From CAZDHT01 sp964505325 (lineage in GTDB: Bacteria > Planctomycetota > PUPC01): DNA of 50,210 nt. The notes below the pieces were generated by a model. That model had not been told where the DNA came from. It worked only from the letters and a program-made list of their open reading frames with translations, and searched no databases. Each line of letters starts with the position of its first letter. The first letter of the stretch is position 1. The stretch lies in assembly GCA_964505325.1 (NCBI GenBank), contig CAZDHT010000007.1, positions 1 through 50,210 of the forward strand, written 5' to 3'. The position numbers and the translations under genes were made by a program. Of this stretch, positions 25,168 through 33,300 are shown one piece after another.

Positions 25168-25755
25168 TCAACTCCATTCCGGAACAGATTTGCCGTCGAC
25201 CGCGAACAGGTTCACCACCGGAGCATATTCCGAGAGCAGGCGGAGCAGCATGCCGTCCTCGGCCTTTTGCCAGTCCGACAGGACGATGCAGTCACATTCG
25301 AGGCCGGCGAGGTCGTCCAGCCGCCCCGCGCCCTCTCCGCGCTCCTCGTCATAGACCCCCACCACTTCAAGGCCGGCGGCCGAGGCCCATCTCCCAATGG
25401 TCTCCGCGAGCGCAGTGGCGCCGTACAAGGCGGCCGTCTTCCATCCCCGCTCACGAACAACGTTGTGGAGATCCGATACCGCGCGTGCCCGGCATCCCTC
25501 GATCACGTCGGCGATAAACGCCAGGAAGCTCCACGCCCCCCTTTTCAGGAGCCGGCTTCCCTTGGCGGTGATTTCGTACCGACCCTTCCTGTTGTGCGGC
25601 GGCCGCACCGCCTGCCACGCGGCGAGTCGCTTCACATAGCGATTCACCAAGCTGGGCGGCATGTCAAGCATCCTTGACAGGGTGTCGTGGGTGACGAGCG
25701 GCTGGTCTTTAAGTGCTTGCATGAGAAGAAGATACTTCATTTCATGAGACTTCAC
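25168..25755 (-). CDS. winged-helix regulator with C-terminal Rossmann-like domain (paralogue 1)
   Basis: The 195-residue protein has the same architecture as the following gene. The winged helix comprises LLLMQALKDQPLVTHDTLSR, LVNRYVKRLAAWQAV and the wing YEITAKGSRLL. The second domain has AALYGATALAETIGRW, VVGVYDEERG and CDCIVLSDWQKAEDGMLL. GTG 25755 is preferred because its N-terminus (M-K-S-x-x-M) then matches the paralogue (M-R-S-x-x-M); ATG 25740 is an alternative. It is the first gene of the polysaccharide locus, directly behind a sigma70-like promoter with nearby palindromes, so autoregulation and control of the whole locus are likely but inferred. Confidence 0.78.
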   Translation of the reverse strand: MKSHEMKYLLLMQALKDQPLVTHDTLSRMLDMPPSLVNRYVKRLAAWQAVRPPHNRKGRYEITAKGSRLLKRGAWSFLAFIADVIEGCRARAVSDLHNVVRERGWKTAALYGATALAETIGRWASAAGLEVVGVYDEERGEGAGRLDDLAGLECDCIVLSDWQKAEDGMLLRLLSEYAPVVNLFAVDGKSVPEWS

Positions 25756-25772
25756 GGCAATAGTCCCAAGTG

Positions 25773-25793
25773 GTATTCACTATATGAAGATAC
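25773..25793. promoter_or_regulatory. imperfect palindrome over the -10 region, possible operator
   Basis: GTATTCA (25773-25779) and TGAAGATAC (25785-25793) form an imperfect inverted repeat around CTATA, overlapping the -10 element and probable start site. Winged-helix repressors often bind such sites; which protein binds here is unknown. Confidence 0.35.
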
Positions 25794-25815
25794 AATAGTC
25801 CGCATATCATGTCAA
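25787..25815 (-). promoter_or_regulatory. sigma70-type promoter of the polysaccharide locus
   Basis: On the minus strand TTGACA (25810-25815, perfect -35) is separated by 17 bp from TATCTT (25787-25792, -10). The surroundings are markedly AT-rich compared with the rest of the window. The predicted transcript starts about 25 bases before the first regulator gene. Confidence 0.65.
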
Positions 25816-25824
25816 GCTTTTTTT

Positions 25825-25840
25825 CGGACAAATCTGTCCG
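25825..25840. promoter_or_regulatory. perfect inverted repeat upstream of the -35, possible regulator site
   Basis: CGGACA-AATC-TGTCCG is a perfect 6-bp inverted repeat with a 4-base centre, ending about ten bases upstream of the -35. A T-run (25818-25824) precedes it on the plus strand. It could be an activator site for the locus, or a small hairpin behind the DUF1638-hydantoinase gene; the lack of a following U-tract on the minus strand argues against a terminator. Confidence 0.45.
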
Positions 25841-25879
25841 GAGACGAGCGCTTTTTTGCAGCGTCGGGCGCAAAAGGTG

Positions 25880-28699
25880 TCAGCGCAGGCGGGCGATGTC
25901 GGGGCGGCCGGAGAGCCGGGCTTCGAGGGTGCGGCCCAGAAAAAGCTGGCCGCCGTCAGCTACGGGAGCCAGATGGTCCCGGATAGCGACCTCGACCCGC
26001 GTCTGACTCGTGCCGGCCTGGCGGGCCATCTCGCGGACGGTCTGCCGCAGCCGCTCGACGGCGAACTGATGGGCGCCTTCGAAGTCCGCAAACACGGGTG
26101 CGTCGGGGAGCCCGTGCACGCTGTATCGGCCCTCTTCGTTCGGTGTGATTCTTGCCTGCTTGTGGACGAACACCGAGCTTGTGATGGCGCCGATCGCATT
26201 GGCCACGTCAGCGTCGGGCGGAATGATCGCTTCGGTCTCGAGCAGCTTGGCGGCCTGGGGGAGGAAGCAGTGCACCGGCGCGCCGATGCCGATGACCGGA
26301 TGGCGCAGTTTCACCCGCACTCGATACCCCTCGGCTCCCCCGTCGAACGCATTGTTGATCAGCTCGAGCGCCGCGGGCGACGTATCGATCTCGTCCGGGT
26401 CGATGTCTTCATCCAACTGCTTCTTCAGCAGTTCGACGGCCAGCTTGCGGACCGTCTCGCGAAGGATCCGCTCCGCGAGTTCGCCGCGGCCGACGCCGAT
26501 CAACCGGCTGAACAGGTCGCACGTGCGACCCGCCGCCGCTGCGTCCCAGAAATCGGCTTGCCCGGTGACGTGGAGCAGGTCGGTCGGGGTCAGCCCGCAG
26601 CGCTGGATCAGGTAGCTCTCTTCCAGCCGCTTGATGGGCAGGAACTGCCAGCCGACGTTCTTCGTCCGGTGGGCCAGTTCGTGGACGGAGAACGGCCGCT
26701 CGGAGAGCAGGTCGACGATCCGGGTCTCTTCGCCGTCGAGGTGGGCCGGGCGCCGGCGGCCGTTGAGCGCGAGCAGATCCATACCCCGGGTCGAGCCCCC
26801 GAAGTGGTCCAGGTGAGGCTCGAGCCAGTCGAGAGCTTGATCGGTGTGGGGATGATGACTGGCGAGCCATGACACCGGCGCCACGCGGCGCGGTCCGATG
26901 TGCAGTTCGTGTTTCTCGTAGGCGATCAGGCTGTCCCCGCCCAAGCCCAATGTCCGCATATCCAACGCCGCGACATGCGTCCGCCATCCACCGACAGATG
27001 CGCCGTCCTCACACGTCCGCACGACGCCGTCCTTGATCACGGCGGTGTCGGTGGTGGTTCCGCCCATGTCGACGACCAGTGCGTTGTTCGACCGCGCCAG
27101 GTAGCTGGCCCCGGCGACGCTTGCGGCCGGGCCGGAGAGGATGGTCTCGATCGGCCGTTGATGCGCCCTCTGAACGCTCATCAGCGATCCGTCGCTCTTT
27201 ACCATCATCTTCGGCGCACTGATCCCGCGCCGCGCGAGCGAGACCTCCACGTCCTCGATCAGTGTTTCCAGACAGGGGATGATGCGGGCGTTCAGCGCGG
27301 CGGTGGCTGCGCGGACCCGGTAGTTGAGCGCCTCCGAGACCTCGTGGCCGCAGGTCACGCTCCGGCCGGTCTCCTCCAGGATGATCGCTTTGACCTGGAG
27401 CTCGTGCGCCGGGTTGTTGTGACTGGCATAGCCGGTGACGGCGAACGCGCCGACCTGTTGCCTGTCGACCAGTTCACGGACCACCTGCCGCACCTGACCG
27501 GGATCAACGGGGGCGATCTCGACACCATCGATCTCCAGCCTGCCGTTGAGGATGGCGATAGGCCGGTGGGAGATGTCCGCCGGCTCGAACAGTCCATAGG
27601 GAGGCATAATCAGCAGGCCGACCTTCTGCCCGCGGCCCTCGACGATGGCGTTGGTGGCCAAGGTGGTGGAAACCGAGACCAGGTCGACCTTGGGAAGCCG
27701 GCCGGCATCGAGTTGGTCGAGGGCGTTCCCGATGCCGATGGTGAAGTCCCATTTCGTTGTGGGCGCCTTTGCCTTCTGGATGAGCGCGTGGCCTGCGAAG
27801 TCGTAGATGACCGCGTCGGTGTAGGTACCGCCGGCGTCAATGCCCAGGCCAAGCCGCACGGGCCGCTCTTCGCGTGACGCCGGCTCGTCATCCTCGAAGA
27901 CCAGCGTGCGGGCGCGCCCGACGTGCGAGCTCTCGCCCTCCCAGACGGGCACCGCTCTCAGGCCCTTGCTCACCGCGTCGTAGACCGTGACATGATGCGG
28001 CGGGACGAGCAGTATCTCGCCGGTCGACTTCCGTTCGTTCAAGAGCTTCGCCAGCAACTCGCCCGTGCCGGCCAGCTCTTCGTATTTCCAGCCGAACTCC
28101 TGGGCCATCGCTCGCGCGATGCCTGCATACTTGCGGCGTCGCCCGGCGGCCCCGGTATCGATGAACGCCGCCCGCTGGTAATTGCGCTGCCAGCTATTGA
28201 GGAAGTACCGGATGGCCTCCGCGTTGTCGCGGCCGTACTTTTCGACCAGCCGGTCGAACTCGGGGCGCTCCGGGCCGTCGCGTGCCGGTTCGTCGTCCGG
28301 CGTGGTCTGGGGCTGGGCCTCTTCCTCCACCCAGCCGGCGGAGATGTAGTAGGTGCCGGGGTACCGGGCGAACTGTTCCTTGTAGGCGGCGTCGGAGCCG
28401 AGGAACAACGCGATGCAGTCGTTCACGCGCGGAATGGCCAGCGGGATGTTGCGGGCGTGGATACCCACGGTGCCCAGGCCGCAGACGCCGTAGCCGACGG
28501 CGATGAGGTCGCCGCGATGTGCCGTTGAGGCCCGGTCGATCGCGTCCTGGAGCCGGCGTCGCAGCTCGTGTGGACGGCTATGCAGCCCGCCGGGCAGGAA
28601 CTCCATCGACACGTCGATGCCGAGCCGCTTCGCCGTCGACCGAAGATCGGCCGCCAGCACGCCACAGGCGATCACGTGCACACGCTTTGGTCTTTCCAC
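25880..28699 (-). CDS. DUF1638 - hydantoinase/oxoprolinase (HyuA-like) fusion protein
   Basis: The 939-residue protein starts from GTG 28699 (VERPKRVHVIACGV); upstream frame sequence would run into the glycosidase gene. Residues about 5-240 are a DUF1638 domain: IACGVLAADLRSTAKRL, VGYGVCGLGTVGIHARNIPL and YYISAGWVEE. From about 285 a hydantoinase A/oxoprolinase ATPase-like domain begins: GLGIDAGGTYTDAVIYDF, STTLATNAIVEGRGQ, ILSGPAASVAGASYLA and VVDMGGTTTDTAVI (phosphate-binding motifs of the actin-like fold). DUF1638 proteins are often found near corrinoid methyltransferases, and HyuA-like ATPases include corrinoid-reactivating proteins. A role linked to a cofactor or amide hydrolysis is possible but not shown. 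Shares a transcription unit with the glycosidase upstream. Confidence 0.82.
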   Translation of the reverse strand: MERPKRVHVIACGVLAADLRSTAKRLGIDVSMEFLPGGLHSRPHELRRRLQDAIDRASTAHRGDLIAVGYGVCGLGTVGIHARNIPLAIPRVNDCIALFLGSDAAYKEQFARYPGTYYISAGWVEEEAQPQTTPDDEPARDGPERPEFDRLVEKYGRDNAEAIRYFLNSWQRNYQRAAFIDTGAAGRRRKYAGIARAMAQEFGWKYEELAGTGELLAKLLNERKSTGEILLVPPHHVTVYDAVSKGLRAVPVWEGESSHVGRARTLVFEDDEPASREERPVRLGLGIDAGGTYTDAVIYDFAGHALIQKAKAPTTKWDFTIGIGNALDQLDAGRLPKVDLVSVSTTLATNAIVEGRGQKVGLLIMPPYGLFEPADISHRPIAILNGRLEIDGVEIAPVDPGQVRQVVRELVDRQQVGAFAVTGYASHNNPAHELQVKAIILEETGRSVTCGHEVSEALNYRVRAATAALNARIIPCLETLIEDVEVSLARRGISAPKMMVKSDGSLMSVQRAHQRPIETILSGPAASVAGASYLARSNNALVVDMGGTTTDTAVIKDGVVRTCEDGASVGGWRTHVAALDMRTLGLGGDSLIAYEKHELHIGPRRVAPVSWLASHHPHTDQALDWLEPHLDHFGGSTRGMDLLALNGRRRPAHLDGEETRIVDLLSERPFSVHELAHRTKNVGWQFLPIKRLEESYLIQRCGLTPTDLLHVTGQADFWDAAAAGRTCDLFSRLIGVGRGELAERILRETVRKLAVELLKKQLDEDIDPDEIDTSPAALELINNAFDGGAEGYRVRVKLRHPVIGIGAPVHCFLPQAAKLLETEAIIPPDADVANAIGAITSSVFVHKQARITPNEEGRYSVHGLPDAPVFADFEGAHQFAVERLRQTVREMARQAGTSQTRVEVAIRDHLAPVADGGQLFLGRTLEARLSGRPDIARLR

Positions 28700-28715
28700 A
28701 GAGGCGGTTCCTCGC

Positions 28716-31289
28716 TCAAGTCGTCGTGATCCGCAGCGTCTGCCCCTGCCGAATGGTGACGGCTTCATCGAGCACGGCGGCGCCTGCCTCGGCGCGCGCG
28801 GCGCGGCGCCTGCCGGCCGCCGTCACCGTGATTCTAGAGCCTTTCCGGATCAGCGGCGTGACGATCCGCCCGACGGTAAGCTCGCCGTGATCCACGCGGA
28901 TGGCGAGGGCGGCTTGTCTGCCCCTGACTTTCTGGCTGTACTGGCCCCAGCCGCTCGCCACGCTGAAGAACGTGCGGAAATCCTTCTCGAAGACGCTCGG
29001 CGCGAAGCCGATGGCCGCGTCCGGCGCGGAGTAATGGAACCCGCTCAGCGCGGTCAGCAGGGCGTAGCTGGACATCGAGCGCGCGTAGTGGTGGCCGCAC
29101 TCGATCTCGTCCCACGGGTTACGCCGGCCGCCCCGGTAGCGGTCGCGCGCGCCCTTGACCACGGCGAGTCCTTCCTCGACGAGGCCTTCGTAGATCAGGT
29201 GGCTGGCGACCTGGTATTCGATGCCGGACCACACTTCGTCGGTGAACCAGAACGGGTTGCCCGGGCGCCCGCCGCGCGGCCAGGTGCCGATGAGCAGGCC
29301 GGCCTCGTCATTCAGGGCGTAGATCCGGAGCGTGCACACGTGGTCGCTCAGGCTGGCGCGCCAGTTGTACCGGAAGATCGACCGGAGCGTCTTGCGGACC
29401 TTGCGGCGGTCGTACAGGTGCCCGAGCCCGAGCATCATCGCGATCCACTGTCCGATGAGCTGGTCCGACAGACAGCCCTTTCCGAACTGCCAGCGCGGCC
29501 AACTCTTGAACCGGTCGTCCTTGCCGCGGTCGATGATGTCGCGGTAACGCTTGGGCCAGATGGCGGCCGCCCGCGGGTTGACGCGCTGCTCGTAGTATTC
29601 GCCGTTGAACAGGTTTCCGTCGGTCCACGCGGAACCTTTCCGGAACAGCTTTCGATAGGTGGCGGCGCTGTCTTCGTCGCCGACGGCCCGTGCCAACTCC
29701 TCCCCGGCACGCAGCGCACCGAGGTACAGGCTCCCCGTCATGGTATTGGGCCCCCAGAACTCCTGGTCGTACGTGTTGTGCTGAACACCTTCCATCACCC
29801 CGTCCCGGTCCGCGTCCCAATACTTCCAGGCGAACTCGAGGGCGCGCTTCGCCAGCGGCCAGACCCGCCGCAGCCACGCTTCGTCGTTGCCGATCAGCCA
29901 CTCGCGATAGACCTGCATCACGAGGCCCATCTGGCCGTCGGCCGCCGGCACGAAGCCCGCCTTCGCCTTGGTGCCCAGCGGCAGCGGCATTCGGAACTGA
30001 ATGAAGCCGTCCCTGCTCATCGAGTTCTCGAAATGGGCCTCGGACATCGAGCGCTGGAGACTCGGGAACAGGTACGGCAGCGCCTGGGCGTAGTTCCACA
30101 CGTGCGTGCACGAGCCCTCGCAGGAGCCCGAGGCATCGCTGCAGCCCTCGAAGCCGTAGAACGTCCCGTCCTCGAGCCGCAGGCAGGTCGACGTGCGAAG
30201 GGTCGAGATCTGCGAACTCACCGCGTCGAGCACGTGGGCAGGCAGGGTCGAGGAAAAAAGTGTGTCGTGAAAACGTCGGGTCTCGCCGTACAGGCGGCCG
30301 AAGTTGCCGGCCACGTACTTCGCCACGTCCCACGCGTCGGCCCATTGGGTCGCGTAGTAATTGCGCCAGGCCGCACGGCGGCCGCAACCGTCTTCCTTCC
30401 AATGCTCGAAGACGGGGAAGTGCCAGGCAAGGAAGAAGGGAACGGTCACCTCCTCGCCGGGTTGGATTGTCACCTCGGCCGCGACCATGCCGGCCGAGCC
30501 GTCGGCGTCTAAGGGCGGGAACTTGAGCTTGCCCGAGATGGCGTCCCACAGCTTGGGGACTTGGAGGAAACGGGCCTGGGGCGCGCGGCGCCACACCTGT
30601 GCCTTGCCGGTCGTGGCCAGCGCCATCGAGCCGAACTTCGGCGAGTCTTCCGGATGCTTGTTCGTCGTGAGATAAAGACCGGCAAGTCCACGGGCACGTC
30701 GAGCCCTGTTCACCCGCCCCTCTTTGTCCGGGTGGCCAACGATGTTGCTCAGGCAGCCGAAGACGGTCGCCGTCATCTTCTTCTTGGTTCTGTTCCTCAG
30801 GCGGTAGAGGAACACGGCGGCCGGGATCCCCGAATCCTTGTCATTGAGCGGGATGAACGGGTTGAACGCTTCCAGCGCCACGCTGACCGGCATCGCCGGG
30901 TCGCGGAAGCGAAGTCTGGCAACAGGATACTCGCCTTGAAACGAGACTCGGCGGAAATGGGGCAGGCCGTCGGGGGTACCGTGCGAGGCCGAATGGCCGT
31001 CGCCGGTGTAGCTCCCGCCCGCCGGGCCCTGAAGGACCCTGGCAACCGGCGGTTTCTTCCCTTCTTGGACCCTTAGCGCGAAGAACGTCATCGGTGCCCT
31101 GAACCCTTTTGCGGGACGGTTCATGATCTCGAAATCGCGCAGTTGGCCCCAGCCGCCCAGACTGATCGTTCCGGTGCCGATTCCCCCGAGTGGAAATGCG
31201 ACCTCGTCCAGGTCCCGGCCGGTGCAGGTCGGCTGCGGGCCACGTCTGAACAACTCGCTCCTCGTGTACGGCAGTCTGGCTCTTGCCAC
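28716..31289 (-). CDS. GH116-type beta-glycosidase (non-lysosomal glucosylceramidase-like)
   Basis: The 857-residue protein opens with the family's N-terminal FPLGGIGTGTISLGGWGQLR and DFEIMNRPAKG. Its (alpha/alpha)6 catalytic part has EGSCTHVWNYAQALPYLFP (about residue 390) and GVQHNTYDQEFWGPNTM (about 507). The Glu and the Asp of TYD in these motifs are the likely nucleophile and acid/base of GH116 enzymes. No signal peptide was seen, so it may work in the cytoplasm on imported glucosides. GTG 31289 is chosen because AGGAGG lies five bases upstream; a longer frame to 31571 would cross the promoter region and has a poor N-terminus. It is first in a two-gene unit with the DUF1638 fusion. Confidence 0.88.
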   Translation of the reverse strand: MARARLPYTRSELFRRGPQPTCTGRDLDEVAFPLGGIGTGTISLGGWGQLRDFEIMNRPAKGFRAPMTFFALRVQEGKKPPVARVLQGPAGGSYTGDGHSASHGTPDGLPHFRRVSFQGEYPVARLRFRDPAMPVSVALEAFNPFIPLNDKDSGIPAAVFLYRLRNRTKKKMTATVFGCLSNIVGHPDKEGRVNRARRARGLAGLYLTTNKHPEDSPKFGSMALATTGKAQVWRRAPQARFLQVPKLWDAISGKLKFPPLDADGSAGMVAAEVTIQPGEEVTVPFFLAWHFPVFEHWKEDGCGRRAAWRNYYATQWADAWDVAKYVAGNFGRLYGETRRFHDTLFSSTLPAHVLDAVSSQISTLRTSTCLRLEDGTFYGFEGCSDASGSCEGSCTHVWNYAQALPYLFPSLQRSMSEAHFENSMSRDGFIQFRMPLPLGTKAKAGFVPAADGQMGLVMQVYREWLIGNDEAWLRRVWPLAKRALEFAWKYWDADRDGVMEGVQHNTYDQEFWGPNTMTGSLYLGALRAGEELARAVGDEDSAATYRKLFRKGSAWTDGNLFNGEYYEQRVNPRAAAIWPKRYRDIIDRGKDDRFKSWPRWQFGKGCLSDQLIGQWIAMMLGLGHLYDRRKVRKTLRSIFRYNWRASLSDHVCTLRIYALNDEAGLLIGTWPRGGRPGNPFWFTDEVWSGIEYQVASHLIYEGLVEEGLAVVKGARDRYRGGRRNPWDEIECGHHYARSMSSYALLTALSGFHYSAPDAAIGFAPSVFEKDFRTFFSVASGWGQYSQKVRGRQAALAIRVDHGELTVGRIVTPLIRKGSRITVTAAGRRRAARAEAGAAVLDEAVTIRQGQTLRITTT

Positions 31290-31338
31290 AACGGCCTCCT
31301 TTCCGGGCAAGTCAAGCATTCTTCGCACGGCTGCGGAG

Positions 31339-31367
31339 CTTATATCACCAGGGGATTGCGCGGTCAA
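31339..31367 (-). promoter_or_regulatory. sigma70-type promoter for the GH116 gene
   Basis: On the minus strand TTGACC (31362-31367) and TATAAG (31339-31344) are separated by 17 bp. Each matches consensus at five of six positions. The predicted leader is about 40 bases to GTG 31289. Confidence 0.65.
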
Positions 31368-31467
31368 CCCTGGAACGGTTTGCGCAGGGCGGAGTGGCGC
31401 GCCGGGAACAAGAGGACCCTGCGGTCCGCGCACGAACGCCGGCACGACACTCCCCCTCTCAAAATCC

Positions 31468-31496
31468 TTGACTTCGGGCCGTAACGGCAATATAAT
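31468..31496 (+). promoter_or_regulatory. strong sigma70-type promoter for the prs operon
   Basis: TTGACT (31468-31473) is followed after 17 bp by a perfect TATAAT (31491-31496). It is divergent from the GH116 promoter about 100 bp away. The leader to ATG 31574 is about 70 bases. Confidence 0.75.
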
Positions 31497-31573
31497 CCGC
31501 CGTTTGCCCGGAAGCTCGCCGTGTCGAGCATCAGGGAAGGTGTCTTCTGGCTTTGCCCAGGCGGGGCGCAAGG

Positions 31574-32539
31574 ATGGGTAACGGTATCGCCATAGCGCCG
31601 CTTAAAACACTGACCGGGACCGCCAATCCGAAGCTTGCCGAGGCGCTCTGCGCGCATCTCGGGGTCAAGCTCTCGAAGGCCCACATCGGCAGGTTTCCCG
31701 ACGGGGAGTTGGAGGTCAAGGTCCACGACGACGTGCGCGGTTCGGACATCTTTATCATCCAGCCGACCTGCCACCCGCAGAACGAGACGCTGATGGAGTT
31801 GCTGCTCCTGATCGACAGTGTCAAACGAGCTTCGGCCGACCGCGTGACGGCGGTGCTGCCGTACTACGGCTACGCCCGCAAGGACCGCAAGGACGAGGGC
31901 CGGGTCCCCATTACGGCCAAGCTCGTCGCCAACATGATCGTCACCGCCGGCGCCAGCCGGGTCCTGACGATGGACCTGCACGCGCCGCAGATCCAGGGCT
32001 TCTTCGACATCCCGGTCGACCATCTCTACGCGCATCCGGTGCTGCTGAAGCACATCCGGGCGATGCATCTCGATAACTTCGTCTGTGCCAGCCCCGACAT
32101 CGGCAGCATGAAGATGGCAGTCGGGTATTCCCACGCGCTCGGGACCAGTGTGGCCTCGTGTCACAAGCAGCGCGTGGACGGAGAGAGTGTCAAGATCACT
32201 GCCGTAGTGGGCGACGTGCGCGGCAAGAACGTCCTGATGTTCGACGACCTGATCGCGAGCGGGGGTTCGCTCGCCTGCGCCGCCACGTTCCTTAAGGACG
32301 CGGGCGCCGAAGATATCTACGTGTGCGCCACGCACCCGGTGATGTGCGGTAATGCATTTCAGATCCTGAATGAAGCGCCGATCAAGAAGATCATGGTGAC
32401 CGATACGATTCCTCTGCCGGAGGCCGGCGTACCGGACAAGATCGAGGTGGTCTCCGTCGCCGGGTTCCTGGCCGAGGCGATCAAGAGGATCCATATGAAC
32501 ATGTCCGTCAGTCACCTGTTCCAGGACGGAGAACTCTAA
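31574..32539 (+). CDS. prs: ribose-phosphate pyrophosphokinase (PRPP synthetase)
   Basis: The 321-residue enzyme makes PRPP from ribose 5-phosphate and ATP for nucleotide, His and Trp synthesis. Class I motifs are present: GRFPDGELEVKV, VLPYYGYARKDRK (flexible catalytic loop), TMDLHAPQIQGFFDIPVDHL and the PRPP-binding VLMFDDLIASGGSL (usually D-D-x4-GGT/S). ATG 31574 is chosen; a TTG seven codons upstream is an alternative. The region after the DLH motif (CASPDIGSMKMAVGYSHALG) departs from the common VVSPDVGGV pattern. Its stop shares one base with the start of rplY (TAATG). Confidence 0.93.
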   Translation: MGNGIAIAPLKTLTGTANPKLAEALCAHLGVKLSKAHIGRFPDGELEVKVHDDVRGSDIFIIQPTCHPQNETLMELLLLIDSVKRASADRVTAVLPYYGYARKDRKDEGRVPITAKLVANMIVTAGASRVLTMDLHAPQIQGFFDIPVDHLYAHPVLLKHIRAMHLDNFVCASPDIGSMKMAVGYSHALGTSVASCHKQRVDGESVKITAVVGDVRGKNVLMFDDLIASGGSLACAATFLKDAGAEDIYVCATHPVMCGNAFQILNEAPIKKIMVTDTIPLPEAGVPDKIEVVSVAGFLAEAIKRIHMNMSVSHLFQDGEL

Positions 32540-33198
32540 TGGAGCAGACAACGCTCAACGCCCAGCCCCGGGAGGAGATCGGATCGGCGGCGTCGCGCCG
32601 GGCTCGGCGGGCCGGAATGATCCCCGCGGTGGTATACGGTCACAAGGAAGGCCCGGTGTCCGTCCTGCTCCGCAAGGAAGACATCCAACGCGTGGTGGCC
32701 CGCCGGACCAAGATGGTGACGCTGGCGGTCGACGGCAAGAGCGATCAGGTGCTGGTCAAGGACGTGCAGTTCGACACCTTCGGCGAGAGCGTGCTGCACG
32801 TCGACTTCGAGCGCATTGCGATGGACGAACTGATCGACGTCGAATGCCCCGTCGAACTGGTTGGAACGGCCAAGGGCGCCGCGGCGGGCGGCGTGGTCGA
32901 GCACCCGGTCACCGACCTCCAGGTCAGTTGCCTGCCCGCCGACATCCCCGAGCTAATCAAGGTGGGCATCTCCCATCTGGCGATCGGCGACGCGATTCAC
33001 GTACGCGACGTTCAGGCGCCGCCGGGCGTTACGATCCTGACCGACCCCGACGCAATCCTCGTGACCATCCGTCCGCCCGCCGTGGTGGAAGAAGAAGAGG
33101 CGCCGGCCGAGGTGGAGGAAGCAGCGCCGGGAGAACCCGAGGTCATCGGGCGCGCGAAGGGCGAGGAAGAGGAACCCGCGGAGGGCGCGAAGGAGTGA
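32539..33198 (+). CDS. rplY: 50S ribosomal protein L25 (Ctc family)
   Basis: The 219-residue long-form L25/Ctc protein binds 5S rRNA. The N-terminal L25 beta-barrel domain is recognised by ARRAGMIPAVVYGHKEGPV, VLVKDVQFDTFGESVLHVDF and R-rich start; the C-terminal Ctc domain includes GGVVEHPVTDLQVSCLPADI and HLAIGDAIHVRDV. A Glu-rich tail of about 35 residues follows. It lies between prs and pth, the conserved prs-rplY-pth order of many bacteria. ATG 32539 overlaps the prs stop by one base. Confidence 0.93.
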   Translation: MEQTTLNAQPREEIGSAASRRARRAGMIPAVVYGHKEGPVSVLLRKEDIQRVVARRTKMVTLAVDGKSDQVLVKDVQFDTFGESVLHVDFERIAMDELIDVECPVELVGTAKGAAAGGVVEHPVTDLQVSCLPADIPELIKVGISHLAIGDAIHVRDVQAPPGVTILTDPDAILVTIRPPAVVEEEEAPAEVEEAAPGEPEVIGRAKGEEEEPAEGAKE

Positions 33199-33283
33199 TC
33201 AGTGGTCAGCGGTCAGTGATCAGTTATCAGTGGGCACTGCTGACTGATCACTGATAACTGATAACTGGTGACTGGTAACTGAC
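33196..33283. repeat. degenerate CAGT/ATCAGT repeat cluster with long hairpin
   Basis: The rplY-pth spacer consists of variants of (A/G)TCAGT(T/G)ATCAGT. A 14-bp perfect inverted repeat pairs 33219-33232 with 33249-33262 around a 16-base loop. The stem is AT-balanced, unlike the rest of the region. Such GATCAGT-like arrays are dispersed in several environmental bacterial genomes. A hairpin here could slow or partly terminate transcription between rplY and pth (inference). Confidence 0.75.
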
Positions 33284-33300
33284 ACGACGGGAGCCCTGAC

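Noticed and set aside
25850..25879. T-run and small inverted bases (gcgcttttttgc) after the DUF1638 gene as a terminator
   Set aside because: No stable stem precedes a U-run in the direction of transcription (minus strand shows an A-run instead).
28503..30512. Long plus-strand open frame (669 codons) opposite the GH116 and DUF1638 genes
   Set aside because: It is antisense to two well-supported genes; its translation is Arg/Ala/Val/His-biased with no motif. Such mirror frames are common in GC-rich DNA.
33196..33283. CRISPR array
   Set aside because: The repeated units are short and degenerate, are not separated by unique spacers of constant length, and no cas genes are present.
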